Origin: an uncultured Chloroflexota bacterium
GTDB taxonomy: Bacteria > Chloroflexota > Limnocylindria > Limnocylindrales > CSP1-4
Direction of reading: 5' to 3'
Assembly: GCA_903928275.1 (NCBI GenBank)
Contig: CAIYQJ010000457.1
Coordinates: 1 to 5,870, forward strand
Length of the DNA stretch: 5,870 nucleotides
This document shows positions 5,832-5,870 of this stretch, in pieces. Position numbers and translations under genes: made by a program. Numbering within the stretch: the first letter of the stretch is position 1; every line of letters starts with the position of its first letter. The notes beneath the pieces are model-generated. The model worked only from the letters and a program-made list of their open reading frames with translations, was not told where the DNA came from and did not search any database.

Positions 5832-5870
5832 CGTCCCGGTCCGGCCGCACGCTGACAATCGATGCAGAGC

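Noticed and set aside
4950..5855. Plus-strand 301-codon open frame opposite the dehydratase.
   Set aside because: It is a shadow of a gene with all fold-type II PLP motifs; its own product is Arg/Asp/Glu-rich with no recognisable fold.
1..5870. CRISPR arrays, tRNA or rRNA genes, insertion sequences, defence or phage genes.
   Set aside because: I looked for spaced direct repeats, cloverleaf-like segments, terminal inverted repeats and transposase-like frames and saw none. Coding DNA fills almost the whole window.

Overview
The window is a high-GC bacterial segment (about two-thirds G+C by eye) and every gene I can support lies on the minus strand. Most of it is an aerobic terminal-oxidase operon, read from right to left: ctaC (subunit II), ctaD (subunit I), ctaE (subunit III), a 55-residue two-helix subunit IV-like protein, and a larger membrane protein that runs off the left edge. 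Upstream of ctaC, separated by about 280 bases of GC-rich intergenic DNA, lies a complete or nearly complete PLP-dependent threonine/serine dehydratase-type gene running off towards the right edge.

The oxidase is an A2-type heme-copper oxidase: helix VI of subunit I carries the YSHP signature in place of the Glu of A1 enzymes. Subunit II is a predicted lipoprotein with a CuA domain. A second, type 1 copper cupredoxin is fused to it after a Pro/Ala/Ser linker, in the place where caa3 oxidases carry a cytochrome c. The usual ligands of the Mg/Mn site between subunits I and II appear to be replaced in both proteins (Asn-Ser in subunit I, Gln in subunit II).

The left-edge protein contains a tandem duplication of a two-helix unit headed by PAGVHMPGPS. 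This unit looks like the C-terminal half of actinobacterial CtaF-type subunit IV. The preceding 55-residue protein looks like the N-terminal half and lies in the same frame, separated by one stop codon. The left-edge protein then enters a Gly/Ala/Pro linker after its last helix, which suggests a second tethered extracytoplasmic domain just outside the window.

Gene order, the small subunit IV, the ~215-residue subunit III and the copper-protein fusion fit a Gram-positive-like or Chloroflexota lineage. A Chloroflexota of the Limnocylindria type is my best guess, with Actinomycetota as the alternative; this is an impression from gene style, not a measured placement. Together the genes would encode a cytochrome c/cupredoxin oxidase that reduces O2 and pumps protons, with electrons probably relayed to CuA through the fused blue-copper domain. 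No assembly genes (ctaA, ctaB, Sco) are visible in the window.
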